Shown here: positions 31,446 through 40,460 of the stretch, piece by piece
Layout: each line of letters begins with the position of its first letter
Position numbering within the stretch: the first letter of the stretch is position 1
NCBI RefSeq assembly: GCF_048066115.1
Contig: NZ_JBLTYX010000022.1
Location: forward strand, 43,544-107,543
Length of the DNA: 64,000 nt
From: Niveispirillum sp048066115
GTDB taxonomy: Bacteria; Pseudomonadota; Alphaproteobacteria; Azospirillales; Azospirillaceae
Reading direction: 5' to 3'
The notes under the pieces: model-generated
What the model was told of the DNA's origin: nothing
Seen by the model: the letters and a program-made list of their open reading frames with translations, nothing else
Databases searched by the model: none
Position numbers and translations under genes: made by a program

Positions 31446-33836
31446 TCAAAAGCTCCAAGTCAGCGACACGCCATATTCCGCCGGCCGGCCCGGGGAATGG
31501 GTCAGCGTGGCCAGCGTGTTCTGGCGGCCATTGGTGCCGGTGGTGATGTAATATTTGTCGAAGATGTTGGTGCCGAATGCCGCCACCTTCCACTGCGCGC
31601 CGCTGTCATACTCGACCCGGACATTGGCCACGCCATAGCTGGGCAGCTTCACCGAGTTGGAAGTGGAGTTGTTGGAATATTGGCTGCCCTTGTAGGCGTA
31701 ATTGGCGTTCAGGCTGACATCGCCCTCGCCCACCGGGATGCTGTACTGGGCACCCAGCGTATAGGTCCATTCCGGCGACCGGGCCAGCGGCTGGGCCCAG
31801 CAGCGGTCGAAGGTCAGGGCGCCGCCGGGGCAGCTGGCCGGGTCGAACAGCGGGCTGCCGGTGGGCAGATCGACATATTTGATCTTGGTGTAACCGACAT
31901 TGGCGTTCAGCGTCAGACGCTCGATGGGCGCCACGGCGAATTCGCCCTCGAACCCGTCGATCTCCAGCTTGCCGGCATTCAGGAACAGCACCTGCAGGGC
32001 GCCACGGGAGAAATCGGCAAGCTGGACGACCAGATTGTCGTATTTCATGTGAAAGCCGGTCAGGTTGGCGCGCACCCTTTTGTCGAACCATTCCGACCGC
32101 ACGCCGGCCTCCAGATTCTTCACCGTCTCCGGATCGAAGGAGGTGATGGTGGGTGCGGCCGTGCCCAGCGTGACGATATCGACATTGAAGCCACCGGACT
32201 TGAAGCCCTTGGAGTAGGTGGCATAGGTCATCAGCGCGTCCGTCCACTGGTAATCCAGCGTCAGGCGGTAATCGATGGCGTCCCAATGGTTGGCATTGGT
32301 GCGCGGCGAGCCGCCCGCCGGCAGGGCCGGGGTGAAGATGCCGACCTTGCTGATGAACACATCCTTGTCGTCATAGGAATAGCGCGCACCCGCCGTCACC
32401 CGCGCCTTGTCGGTCAGGTCCAGGGTCGCCTGGCCGAAGGCGGAGTAGCTGTTGGTCTTCAACTGCACATTGGCGTCGAAGCCGTTGCAGCATTCCACGC
32501 GGCCGGCATTGACCACCGCCTCACGCAGGAAGCGGCGTTCGGCCGGGGTTTCGTGGAAGTAATAGAGACCGGCCACCCATTCCAGCCCCTCGTGGCTGCC
32601 CAGCAGCTGGAGTTCCTGGGAGATGCTGTCCATCTCGTTCAGGGTATAGTTGGTCTGGGCGCCGAACAGGCCGTAATCGCCCTGGTCGATGTCGGTACCC
32701 TTGTTGTAGCCGGTGATGGAGCGCAGGGAGAGCGCGTCATTGATATCGATGCCGATATCGGCCGACAGGAAGGTGTTCTTGGTCTTGCGCGCATCGTCGC
32801 ACAGGCTGGCCTGCGGCCTTGAATTGGGCACCAGATTGGGCGCATCGCCGAACTTGGCCGCATTCAGCGCGATCTCGTCCATGATGCAGCTATCCGGCAC
32901 GGAATAGCCGTCGGGGGTGACGAAGCGCGGATCGTCGGCCACGATGGGCGTCTGGCCCTTGGACGCCAGATAGGCGTTGTAGGCATTGACCGCCGCGATG
33001 GGGAAACCCGACGCCTGGCGCAAGCCGACACCGGCGATCACCGTGGGTGAGCCGTTGCTGCGGTTTTCCGTATAGGCGGCGGTCAGGTCGATCAGCACAT
33101 TGTCGGTGGGCTTCAGGCGCAGGGCGCCACGGATGGCGTAATCATCCTGATTGCCGCGCGTGCGGTCGGTGCCGATGACATCGACATAGCCGTCACGCTT
33201 GAAATAGGCACCCTGGCCCCGGAAGGCCACCTTGTCGGAAATGGGCACATTCAGGATGCCCTCGATATCCGTGCGGTCATGGGAACCATAGGTGCCGGTG
33301 ATACGGCCTTCCAGCTCATCACTGGGCTTGCGGGTGATATAGCGGATGGCACCGCCCGTGGTGTTGCGGCCGAACAACGTACCTTGGGGGCCGCGCAGCA
33401 CCTCGATCCGCTCCACATCCAGCAGGTTCAGGATGGCACCCGTGGAACGCGGGTAATAGACATCGTCGACATAGAGCCCGACGCCCTTCTCATTGTTCGC
33501 ACGGCCCGATGTCTGGCCGACGCCGCGGATGGAGAAGTTGGGGGCGGAATTGCCGACGGGGGCCGACCCGCCGATGGACACGTTGGGCAGGAAGTTCTGC
33601 AGGTCATCCACCGAACGCACATTGGCCTTTTCCAGCGCATCGCCGGAGAAGGTGAGGATGGAAAGCGGGGTGTCCTGAAGCGATTCCGACCGGCGCTCCG
33701 CCGTCACCACGATCTCTTCCAGCAACGGAAACGGATCGGCGGCGGGTGCTGCCGTCTGGGCCTGTGCGGCCCCCGCGGCAGCCAGCAAAGCCAGGGCCGA
33801 CACCGTATATCTCTGCATCCAGACCATCTTGCCCAT
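31446..33836 (-). CDS. TonB-dependent outer membrane receptor
   Basis: The 796-residue protein starts at ATG 33836 with GGGAGGA six bases upstream (a second possible start is 33818). A signal peptide ends near AGAAQAQT, and the TonB-box-like LLEEIVVTAERR leads into a plug domain with IEVLRGPQGTLFGRNTTGGAI and then a barrel ending in aromatic LTWSF. The plug style is that of the large FyuA/SuxA-like receptor group that is expanded in sphingomonads and caulobacters, often for sugars or aromatics. It lies inside the aromatic operon, directly after the class II aldolase gene, so it probably imports the substrate of that pathway across the outer membrane. Confidence 0.93.
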   Translation of the reverse strand: MGKMVWMQRYTVSALALLAAAGAAQAQTAAPAADPFPLLEEIVVTAERRSESLQDTPLSILTFSGDALEKANVRSVDDLQNFLPNVSIGGSAPVGNSAPNFSIRGVGQTSGRANNEKGVGLYVDDVYYPRSTGAILNLLDVERIEVLRGPQGTLFGRNTTGGAIRYITRKPSDELEGRITGTYGSHDRTDIEGILNVPISDKVAFRGQGAYFKRDGYVDVIGTDRTRGNQDDYAIRGALRLKPTDNVLIDLTAAYTENRSNGSPTVIAGVGLRQASGFPIAAVNAYNAYLASKGQTPIVADDPRFVTPDGYSVPDSCIMDEIALNAAKFGDAPNLVPNSRPQASLCDDARKTKNTFLSADIGIDINDALSLRSITGYNKGTDIDQGDYGLFGAQTNYTLNEMDSISQELQLLGSHEGLEWVAGLYYFHETPAERRFLREAVVNAGRVECCNGFDANVQLKTNSYSAFGQATLDLTDKARVTAGARYSYDDKDVFISKVGIFTPALPAGGSPRTNANHWDAIDYRLTLDYQWTDALMTYATYSKGFKSGGFNVDIVTLGTAAPTITSFDPETVKNLEAGVRSEWFDKRVRANLTGFHMKYDNLVVQLADFSRGALQVLFLNAGKLEIDGFEGEFAVAPIERLTLNANVGYTKIKYVDLPTGSPLFDPASCPGGALTFDRCWAQPLARSPEWTYTLGAQYSIPVGEGDVSLNANYAYKGSQYSNNSTSNSVKLPSYGVANVRVEYDSGAQWKVAAFGTNIFDKYYITTGTNGRQNTLATLTHSPGRPAEYGVSLTWSF

Positions 33837-33886
33837 TCTTCTTCCTCCCTCTGTCTTGCCTTATGGCATTGTTTGCCGATGAAAGC

Positions 33887-34582
33887 TCAGGCGTGCGTGT
33901 CCACCCGTCGCTTGAAATAATCCCAGGCGCGCCGCGCCGGCACCTCGGCCAGGATGGCGTCGAAGCTCAGTTCGACCTCCCCGTCGCTGAGATAGCGGAC
34001 GGGGCCCAACTGGCGGGCCTTCAGGTCCAGCCCGGCATTGACCTGCAGGTAGACGGCCATGATCACCGCGGCGCGCAGGCTGTCGCCCACCACCACCCCG
34101 CCATGACCACGCATCAGCACGGCCCGGCCGCTGCCCAGCCGGGCGGCCAAATCGCGGCCCTGTTCGATGTTGGTGACCAGCAGCGACGTCTCCCCGAACC
34201 GGTCGGCGATGTCCCAGACGGGCACGGTGCCCAGCGGCCCGGCGACATGGATCAGCGGTCGCACTTCCGTGCCGGTGACCCCGAAGGGGATCAGGTCGTG
34301 GGCGTGGGAATGCACCACCGCGACCACATCCGGCCGCTGTTCATAGATGGCGGCATGGATGAAGCGCTCCAGGTACGGCGCGCGGGTATCGCCATCCGCC
34401 GCCTGCCCGTCCGGGCCGAAGACCATGATGTCGTCTGGCGTCACAAGTTCCGGGCTGACGGAACGGGACAGCAGGAAATGGCCCGGCCGGTCGGGATGGC
34501 GCAGGCTGACATGGCCGAACGCATCCACCACGCCTTCATTGGCCAGAATGCGGTTAGCCAGGGCCAGATCCTGCCGGCTCAT
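33887..34582 (-). CDS. Class II aldolase/adducin family protein, possible decarboxylase
   Basis: The roughly 231-residue protein has the start (MSRQDLALANRIL) overlapping the LigA-like stop as ATGA. Family metal-site features are VVHSHAHDL (two His) and LMRGHGGVVVG (third His), with FGHVSLRHP near the N-terminus. The family contains fuculose-phosphate aldolase, and also decarboxylases of dihydroxylated aromatic acids such as 3,4-dihydroxyphthalate decarboxylase. Its close linkage to LigAB makes an aromatic decarboxylase or ring-fission-product aldolase most plausible. This choice is inference from context. Confidence 0.87.
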   Translation of the reverse strand: MSRQDLALANRILANEGVVDAFGHVSLRHPDRPGHFLLSRSVSPELVTPDDIMVFGPDGQAADGDTRAPYLERFIHAAIYEQRPDVVAVVHSHAHDLIPFGVTGTEVRPLIHVAGPLGTVPVWDIADRFGETSLLVTNIEQGRDLAARLGSGRAVLMRGHGGVVVGDSLRAAVIMAVYLQVNAGLDLKARQLGPVRYLSDGEVELSFDAILAEVPARRAWDYFKRRVDTHA

Positions 34583-34830
34583 GTCAGCCCCCGCCGTCGA
34601 TATTCCCCGACATAGCGCACGCCCAAGGTGCCGGCGAAATTGCGGACCAGCAGCGGGTGCAGGCCCCATTCATACAGCGTGGCCACGTCGCGCGCCGCCA
34701 GCACTTCCCGTTCCTCCGCCGTCATGTCATAGGCGGTGAAGGCCTTGGCCGGCTCCTCGGCGAACGCCGCCTGCAGGTCGGGTTCCTTGTCGAAGCGGAA
34801 CAGGAACTTCTCCAGGTCGCGGCGGCTCAT
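34579..34830 (-). CDS. ligA: LigA-like small subunit of an extradiol dioxygenase
   Basis: The 83-residue protein matches the LigA domain: LEKFLFRFDKEPDLQAAF, AYDMTAEEREVLAARDVATLYEWG, HPLLVRNFAG. LigA is the all-helical alpha subunit that caps the active site of LigB in protocatechuate 4,5-dioxygenase and related class III extradiol enzymes. The start at 34830 overlaps the LigB stop as ATGA and the stop overlaps the aldolase start as ATGA, so three proteins are translationally coupled. The parent compound cannot be named from this subunit. Confidence 0.88.
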   Translation of the reverse strand: MSRRDLEKFLFRFDKEPDLQAAFAEEPAKAFTAYDMTAEEREVLAARDVATLYEWGLHPLLVRNFAGTLGVRYVGEYRRRGLT

Positions 34831-35648
34831 GACAGGATCTCCGTCACGGCGATGCCGGTATTCCACATGGAAACGGGCTCGTACGCGATCTCCCGCGCCC
34901 CCGTGGCGTTCACGGCCCCGGCGGCGGCCAGCCAGTTGCGGATCTCCGCGGCCCCGTTGCCGGCACCGTTGATCACCCAGTCGCTGTCGAACGCGGCGAT
35001 CTCGTCCAGCCGGCCGGCGGTGAACAGGTCCAGGAATTGCCGGTCGAATGCCGTATTGATCGTGCCGGTCTGCGGCGTGCCGACCCAGTGGGACAGGCCG
35101 CCGGTGCCGACAATCGCCACCCGTTCCGCCACACCCTGCGCCCGCACCACATCACCCAGCGCCCGGCCGAAAGCCAGGGCGCGGGCATGGCTGGGCAAGG
35201 GGGCGACGGTGCAGTTGATATAGACGGGCAGGACCGGCACATCCCAATCCTGCAACAGCAATTGCAGGGGGCAGGAGAAGGCATGGTCCAGCTTCACGTC
35301 GCGCGCACCTGCCGCGTCGAAGCCGGCATCCACCAGCCCCGCCTGCACGGCGGCGCCGAAGTCGGCAATGCCGGTATAGTCGCGCTTGGGCACCCCGAAT
35401 TCGCCCCAGCCCTCGAACCGGTCGCCGGTACCGATGGAAAAGATGGGCAGGAACTCATAGCCGTAGGTCAGGAAATGGTCGGTGGCGATGGTGACCAGCA
35501 CGTCCGGGCGCGCCGCCTTCAAGGAGGCCGCCAGCGTGCGGAACCCGTCGAAGACCCGCTCGGCGCGGGCCTCGTCGGCCCCGCCATCGGGAAGGCGCAT
35601 CATGGCGCCGGTATGGGCCGTCGCAGCGGCCCAGACGAAGCTGCCCAT
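34827..35648 (-). CDS. ligB: LigB-like catalytic subunit of a class III extradiol ring-cleavage dioxygenase
   Basis: The roughly 273-residue protein has the family layout: an early metal His in ATAHTGAMM, a second His in TDHFLTYG, and the catalytic His region VKLDHAFSCPLQLL, with IVGTGGLSHWVG further on. Class III extradiol dioxygenases use Fe(II) to open catecholic rings beside the two hydroxyls. ATG 35648 is favoured by spacing to AAGGGG; a GTG at 35657 overlaps the upstream stop and is the alternative. It forms a two-subunit enzyme with the LigA-like protein. The downstream hydrolases would act on its ring-opened product. Confidence 0.88.
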   Translation of the reverse strand: MGSFVWAAATAHTGAMMRLPDGGADEARAERVFDGFRTLAASLKAARPDVLVTIATDHFLTYGYEFLPIFSIGTGDRFEGWGEFGVPKRDYTGIADFGAAVQAGLVDAGFDAAGARDVKLDHAFSCPLQLLLQDWDVPVLPVYINCTVAPLPSHARALAFGRALGDVVRAQGVAERVAIVGTGGLSHWVGTPQTGTINTAFDRQFLDLFTAGRLDEIAAFDSDWVINGAGNGAAEIRNWLAAAGAVNATGAREIAYEPVSMWNTGIAVTEILS

Positions 35649-35653
35649 GGCCC

Positions 35654-36523
35654 TCACCCCTTCAGGAAGTCGATGATCAGGCGGTTGACGGCGTCGGCCT
35701 GCTCGAACTGCGGCCAGTGCCCGGCGCCTTCCACCAGGGAGAAGCTGGCATTGGGCATGATCTCCGACACCTTCTTGGCCACGGTCCAGGGGGTGGTCGG
35801 GTTATGGTCGCTCCAGATGATCTTGGTGCGGATATCCAGCCTGGACAGCTGTTCCTCATCCAGCAGATAGCGGCGGTTCTCCTCGCCCGGCTGTTCCTCC
35901 ACCATCTTGGGCATGGCGGCCCGGCTGTCGGGCAGCATGAAGAAGTGGAAGCGGGTATCCACCAGTTCCTCGGTGGCGACCTCCTTGTTCCACATCAGCC
36001 ATTGCAGCCGTTCCTTGACCTTGTCGCGGGTCGGCGCCTCGCTGGCCTTCTTGGTGACGCTCTTCACCTGCTGGTGGATGCGGGCACTCTCCGCCTGGCT
36101 TTCCGGATCGCTCAGCAGAAAGCCGGCCCCGGTGATGGAGATCAGGGAGGCGACGCGGTCGGGATAGGCCTGGGCGAAGTTGAACCCCGTCCAGCCGCCC
36201 AGCGACTGGCCCACCAGATGCGCCTTCTCCGCCCCGACGGCATCCATGAAGCGCTTCAGATGCTCCACGAACAGGGGCGCGTGGTAGGTCACGTCCAGCG
36301 GCTTGGCGCTCAACCCATGGCCGATGGCGTCCATGGAAATGGCGCGAAAGCCGGCCTGCCCCAGCGGCACGACATTGCGGATGAAGCCCTCGGCATGGCC
36401 GGACAGGCCGTGCATCATGATCACCGGCATGCCTTCGCCCGCCTCGATCACGCGGGTGCGCCAGCCGCCGGCGTCGTAATATTTCACTTGCGCGCCCAGG
36501 GCGTCGGTCCAGAAAGACATCAT
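35654..36523 (-). CDS. Alpha/beta-hydrolase, MhpC-like (paralog 1)
   Basis: The roughly 289-residue protein has MMHGLSGHAEGF (oxyanion region), the nucleophile elbow GQSLGGW, an Asp in IIWSDHNPTTP and the catalytic His in EGAGHWPQFEQAD, so the triad is complete. It resembles meta-cleavage-product C-C hydrolases such as MhpC/BphD. The start (ATG 36523 after GGGAGAGA) overlaps the upstream paralog stop as ATGA. The N-terminal (WTDALGAQVKYYDAGG) and C-terminal segments are clearly related to the upstream gene, so the two arose by tandem duplication. It likely hydrolyses the product of the LigAB reaction. Confidence 0.9.
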   Translation of the reverse strand: MMSFWTDALGAQVKYYDAGGWRTRVIEAGEGMPVIMMHGLSGHAEGFIRNVVPLGQAGFRAISMDAIGHGLSAKPLDVTYHAPLFVEHLKRFMDAVGAEKAHLVGQSLGGWTGFNFAQAYPDRVASLISITGAGFLLSDPESQAESARIHQQVKSVTKKASEAPTRDKVKERLQWLMWNKEVATEELVDTRFHFFMLPDSRAAMPKMVEEQPGEENRRYLLDEEQLSRLDIRTKIIWSDHNPTTPWTVAKKVSEIMPNASFSLVEGAGHWPQFEQADAVNRLIIDFLKG

Positions 36524-37365
36524 TCTCTCCCGTCTTTTAGAAAGTCGCCGATCAGGCTGTTGGTCCTGTCGGCCTGTTCGTATTGCGGCCATTGCCGTGC
36601 ACCCTCGACCACCGCCAGCTGCGCATCGGGGCAGGCGGAGACGGCGCGGGCCACGATCTGGCCATCGGTGTTTCCGTCGTTTCCCCGGATGAACAGGGTT
36701 GGCATCGACAGGCCGGCCAGCCGTTCAGGGGTCAGCAGGAAGGGGCCATTGTCGGCCTGGCGCACCTTCAGATGCACCGCCCGCGCCGCCTCCGGCTGAT
36801 ACAGCGCCAGTCGGGTGGCCAGGATTTCCGGGTCGACACTGTCGGGATCGGCCAGCAATCCCGACAGCCGCTTGCGCACGGCCTCCAGGGTCGGTTTCTC
36901 GAACGCCTCGCCACCGGCCTTATAGGCCTGGGCGATCTTCGGATCGGCCAGCCGCTCGGCCTCCGCCTGCAACCCCGCCGGTTCGATCAGCACCAACCTT
37001 TCCAGCAATTCCGGCCGGTTCAGGGCCAGCCAGGCCGCTGCCCAGCCCCCCAGGCTCTGGCCCACCACATGCGGGCGGTCCAGGCCCAGGGCCTTGATCG
37101 TGTCCGCCACATGGGCGGCCAGCCGGTCGATGGTGTAATCGCCGTCAAAGCCTTCCGTCAGCCCATGGCCGGCCAGGTCGATGGCGTAGACCGTGAACCG
37201 GACCGACAGCGGGCCGATGGTACGGGCGAAGGTTTCCAGGTGCCCGCCGCGACCATGCAGCAGCAGCAGCGGCGCCCCCTGGCCCAGCCGGACATAGCGG
37301 GTGCGAAGGCCACCGGCCTGCACGAACCCCACCTCCCCGCCCAGCATTTGCGTCCACAGGCTCAT
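36520..37365 (-). CDS. Alpha/beta-hydrolase (paralog 2) with catalytic His replaced by Gln
   Basis: The 281-residue protein has LLHGRGGHLETF, the elbow GQSLGGW and an Asp in IRGNDGNTDG, but the C-terminal motif reads EGARQWPQYEQAD, with Gln258 where paralog 1 has the catalytic His in EGAGHWPQFEQAD. The codon is CAA. The enzyme may be inactive, may use another residue, or may have taken a non-hydrolytic role such as a pseudoenzyme partner. It is co-translated with paralog 1. The rest of the protein is intact and full length, which argues against simple decay. Confidence 0.88.
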   Translation of the reverse strand: MSLWTQMLGGEVGFVQAGGLRTRYVRLGQGAPLLLLHGRGGHLETFARTIGPLSVRFTVYAIDLAGHGLTEGFDGDYTIDRLAAHVADTIKALGLDRPHVVGQSLGGWAAAWLALNRPELLERLVLIEPAGLQAEAERLADPKIAQAYKAGGEAFEKPTLEAVRKRLSGLLADPDSVDPEILATRLALYQPEAARAVHLKVRQADNGPFLLTPERLAGLSMPTLFIRGNDGNTDGQIVARAVSACPDAQLAVVEGARQWPQYEQADRTNSLIGDFLKDGRE

Positions 37366-37370
37366 GGCGC

Positions 37371-38135
37371 CTATCCCAGATGCTGGTGGAAGAAGGTGAC
37401 GAAGCGCTGGAAGGTCAGCGCCGCCGCTTCCGGCGAATAGCGTTCCAGCGTGCTGTCCATGTAGGCGTGGCGCGCCCCCTCATAGAGGTGGAAATCCACC
37501 GGCTGGGGGCTCTGCGCCAGCAGCGCCGCCCGCAGAGCCTGCGTCTGCTCCAGCGGGATCGCCTCGTCATTCGTGCCGAAATGCAGCTGCAACGGGCACT
37601 GGATCTTCGGCGCCAGGGTCAGGCGGGAGCGCTCCTGGCCATCCGGGGAATAGGCGGCCGGCAGGATGGGCAGGGCATAGAGGATGACGGCGCAGGCCAG
37701 CTTGTTGGGCGTGGCCGCCCAGGCCAGCGAGGTGCCGCCGCCCAGGCAGTAACCCAGCGTGCCGATGCGGGCTGGATCGACGTTGGGCTGGGCCGCCAGG
37801 AAGTCGAAGCCCGCCTGCATGTCGGGCACCGCCGTCTCATCCTTCGCGGCCAGGAACGCCTTGCTGCGGCGTTCCTCCGGCGTGGTGTAATCCTGGGGCG
37901 GGCGCCCGCCGATCCGGCTATAGGGATCGACGGACAGCACCACGAACCCTTCCGCCGCCAGACGGCGCGTTTCCGCCTGGCGATGTTCGGTGACGCCCAG
38001 ATTTTCCGGGGCCGTGACGATGGCCCCCCAGGGGCCGGCACCCGCCGGTTCGGCCAGATATCCCCGGATCGTGTCGGTGCCGTTGGGGAAACTCACGCAG
38101 CGGCCGGTGACGGGATAGGTGGGGTTGCTCATCAT
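37371..38135 (-). CDS. Dienelactone hydrolase family protein
   Basis: The 254-residue protein has the Cys nucleophile in GYCLGGG, an Asp in HFGTNDEAIP and a His in EGARHAYMD, which is the Cys-Asp-His triad of the DLH family. The family Glu/Arg region is recognisable in APENLGVTEHRQAETRRLA. Dienelactone hydrolases open lactones made in modified ortho or meta pathways to maleylacetate-type acids. It lies 5 bp upstream of the paralog hydrolases in the operon and 8 bp downstream of HyuB. It may hydrolyse a pyrone or lactone intermediate. Starts at 38135 and 38132 are both possible. Confidence 0.9.
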   Translation of the reverse strand: MMSNPTYPVTGRCVSFPNGTDTIRGYLAEPAGAGPWGAIVTAPENLGVTEHRQAETRRLAAEGFVVLSVDPYSRIGGRPPQDYTTPEERRSKAFLAAKDETAVPDMQAGFDFLAAQPNVDPARIGTLGYCLGGGTSLAWAATPNKLACAVILYALPILPAAYSPDGQERSRLTLAPKIQCPLQLHFGTNDEAIPLEQTQALRAALLAQSPQPVDFHLYEGARHAYMDSTLERYSPEAAALTFQRFVTFFHQHLG

Positions 38136-38143
38136 CCCCTCCC

Positions 38144-40333
38144 TCAGGCCGCGATTTCGATGTCGAACAGGCTGGCCTCGCCCCGCCGCTTCACCTCCAC
38201 ATCCAGCAAGGTGCCGCAGCCGGGGCAGGCATGGCGCACCACCTCCAGATCCACATGCACACGCACACGGGGGCCCAGATCCTCGGCACTGGCCGGGGCA
38301 TGGGCGGCATAGTCCTTCCAGTTCTCATCGGCGGGTGCGATGACATGGCCGCAATTGCAGACGAAGTAATTGCGGCCATCCTCCAGCCGCAGGATGCGGG
38401 CCACGTCGCCGACGATGGCGGCCGCTTCGGCATTGCCATGCACATGCGGCACCTGCGCCAGCTTGCGGGTCACCGGCCAGGACAGGCGCTCCTGGCGGAT
38501 GGCATCACGCTTGGCCGCCGTCGCCGCCTCATCCACATCACCCGACCCATCCAGGACGACGCCGAAGATGTTCAGGGCCGACGCGGCGGAGAAGGCACCA
38601 CCCGCCACGTCGCGGGCCACCAAGGCCGGCTCCCGCCCGATCGGATCGCCCCAGCCGCCGCCGGCGGTCGGGTTGCACTCATACACATCGTTATGGGTGA
38701 ATTCGAATTCCGGCGGCTTGGCGGTGAAGGTGGTTTCCTCGCCGATCAGCCCGTTCATGCTGTCGGGGAACACGCCGCCTTCCATCAACTCGCGGATATT
38801 GGAATTGCGCAGCAGGCGGCGATGGTTGCAGCCGCTGGGATAGCCGCCGAACAGCCCGCGCGAGGTCGGCGACTGATATCCATGGCAGGCCACCAGCGAT
38901 TCAACCTCATGCACATCGTGCAGGACGAAGGCAGCACCCGCCGCCAGGCCGCCGGCATTGCGGCCGGGACCGGAACTGTCGGTGATGATGCGCCGGTACA
39001 TGTAGAGCACGGGCAGCTTCAGCTCCGTCGCCTCGACATTCGGCGCGCGGCCGGCGGTGATGTTGCGCTGGCCCGACACGGTGATGCCGTCGCGATGGGC
39101 ATAGGCGCCGCCGCCCGACAGCATCACCTCCAGGATGGGGGCCGTCGCCGGCTCGCCATACTGGTTCTTGCCATGGATATGGAACAGGTCGGGGCCGCTG
39201 GCGGGAGCCGCCTGCGCCTCGCGCACATAATCGGGGTGGCTGGCCAGCAGCTTGGACATCACCTCCGTCGTCGTCACCTCCACCAGCCACATGGCGCCCA
39301 GGGGGCCTTGTGAGCAGGGGGCAGGAAACTTGCAGGAAACCACCGACCCGTCGCGCGACAGCACCTCCAGCGGGCGCAGCAAGCCGTCATTCCAGGGCAG
39401 GTCGAAGGCGATCAGCGGCAGGATGCCGGCATAGATGCCGGCCAGCAGACCGGTGCGCGTGGCATTGACGAAGCCCGGCGCCTGATCGTCGGAACCGGTA
39501 TAGTCGAAGATGATGCTGTCGCCCTGCTTCCGCAGTTCGACATGGATCTTGTAGATCTTGTTCTCGAACCCGTCATGGTCCAGGAATGCCTGGGCGCGGA
39601 AGATGCCGTCGGGCAGCTCATGCAGGCGCTTGCGCATCTTGGCTTCCGACAGGTCCATCATCCCGTCCATGACGGTCAGGACCGTGTCGACGCCATACTT
39701 GGCCACCGTATCCAGCACGCCCTTCACGCCGGTGTTGCAGGCGGCCATCAGCCCCTTCAGGTCCAGGCTGATATTGATGGGCAGGCGCGACATGCCGGTG
39801 ATGAAGTTCAGCACATCGGCCCGCAATTCACCCCGGTCCACCAGCTTGACGGGCGGGATCAGGATACCTTCCTGGCGGATATCCTTGGCCATGGAGGCGA
39901 AGCTGCCCGGCACCATGCCGCCGACATCCAGCTGATGCGCACACGCCCCGGTCCAGCCGATGCGCTGGTCACCCACGAAGATCGGGGCCAGGATGCCGAT
40001 ATCGGGGCAGTGCAGCGCGCCCTTGTGCGGGTGATTGACGATGAACATGTCGCCGGGGCGGATGCCCGGGTTTTCCGCGCAATCCTCGATCACATGCTTG
40101 ACCATCAAGGACAGCGAGGCGGCGTGGAAGGTCACCGTCCGGCCCATGGTCGCCACCTCGCCGAAGGCGCGGTAGAGGCCGGTATTGAAGTCCGTCGCCT
40201 CGTTCACCAGGGTAGAGCCGGAAACGGCGGCCAGGGTCGCGGCCTGCTCGTCGGTGATGGACAGGAGCCGGTGGCGGATCACCTCGAAGGTGATCGGATC
40301 GACATCCTGGGTAACGTAGTTGTAAACGTCCAT
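38144..40333 (-). CDS. hyuB: Hydantoinase B/oxoprolinase family protein with C-terminal Cys-pair domain
   Basis: The 729-residue protein has a HyuB core (about 1-590; DPITFEVIRHRLLSI, VNHPHKGALHCPDIG, GGWGDPIGREP), longer than a typical stand-alone HyuB of about 550-600. The extra C-terminal 120 residues contain VCNCGHVI and HACPGCGTLL, two Cys pairs suited to zinc, like the small gamma subunit of acetone carboxylases. With HyuA it would form an ATP-dependent enzyme, either an amidohydrolase (hydantoin/oxoproline type) or a carboxylase (acetone/acetophenone type). The fused zinc-like domain tilts me to the carboxylase side. The substrate is not identifiable. Confidence 0.9.
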   Translation of the reverse strand: MDVYNYVTQDVDPITFEVIRHRLLSITDEQAATLAAVSGSTLVNEATDFNTGLYRAFGEVATMGRTVTFHAASLSLMVKHVIEDCAENPGIRPGDMFIVNHPHKGALHCPDIGILAPIFVGDQRIGWTGACAHQLDVGGMVPGSFASMAKDIRQEGILIPPVKLVDRGELRADVLNFITGMSRLPINISLDLKGLMAACNTGVKGVLDTVAKYGVDTVLTVMDGMMDLSEAKMRKRLHELPDGIFRAQAFLDHDGFENKIYKIHVELRKQGDSIIFDYTGSDDQAPGFVNATRTGLLAGIYAGILPLIAFDLPWNDGLLRPLEVLSRDGSVVSCKFPAPCSQGPLGAMWLVEVTTTEVMSKLLASHPDYVREAQAAPASGPDLFHIHGKNQYGEPATAPILEVMLSGGGAYAHRDGITVSGQRNITAGRAPNVEATELKLPVLYMYRRIITDSSGPGRNAGGLAAGAAFVLHDVHEVESLVACHGYQSPTSRGLFGGYPSGCNHRRLLRNSNIRELMEGGVFPDSMNGLIGEETTFTAKPPEFEFTHNDVYECNPTAGGGWGDPIGREPALVARDVAGGAFSAASALNIFGVVLDGSGDVDEAATAAKRDAIRQERLSWPVTRKLAQVPHVHGNAEAAAIVGDVARILRLEDGRNYFVCNCGHVIAPADENWKDYAAHAPASAEDLGPRVRVHVDLEVVRHACPGCGTLLDVEVKRRGEASLFDIEIAA

Positions 40334-40361
40334 GGGTCTGGTCCCCGGTATCTGGAGCGGC

Positions 40362-40445
40362 TTTCAAGCCGCTTCGGCGGCGACTGCCGCCGCGCCGCAC
40401 GTGCGGCGTGAAGCCAAGCCGCGGATGCGGCGCCGGCGCTTGAGG
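40362..40445 (-). repeat. Structured intergenic repeat, family A, copy 3 (inverted)
   Basis: Read on the minus strand: CCTCAAGCGCCGG, an ATCC-loop hairpin with arms GCCGC/GCGGC, the linker TTGGCTT, the palindrome GCCGCACGTGCGGC, and GGCGGCAGTCGCCGCC. All three stems differ in sequence from copies 1 and 2 but remain paired. It fills most of the hyuA-hyuB gap. Confidence 0.75.
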
Positions 40446-40460
40446 AAACGAAAACGAGTG

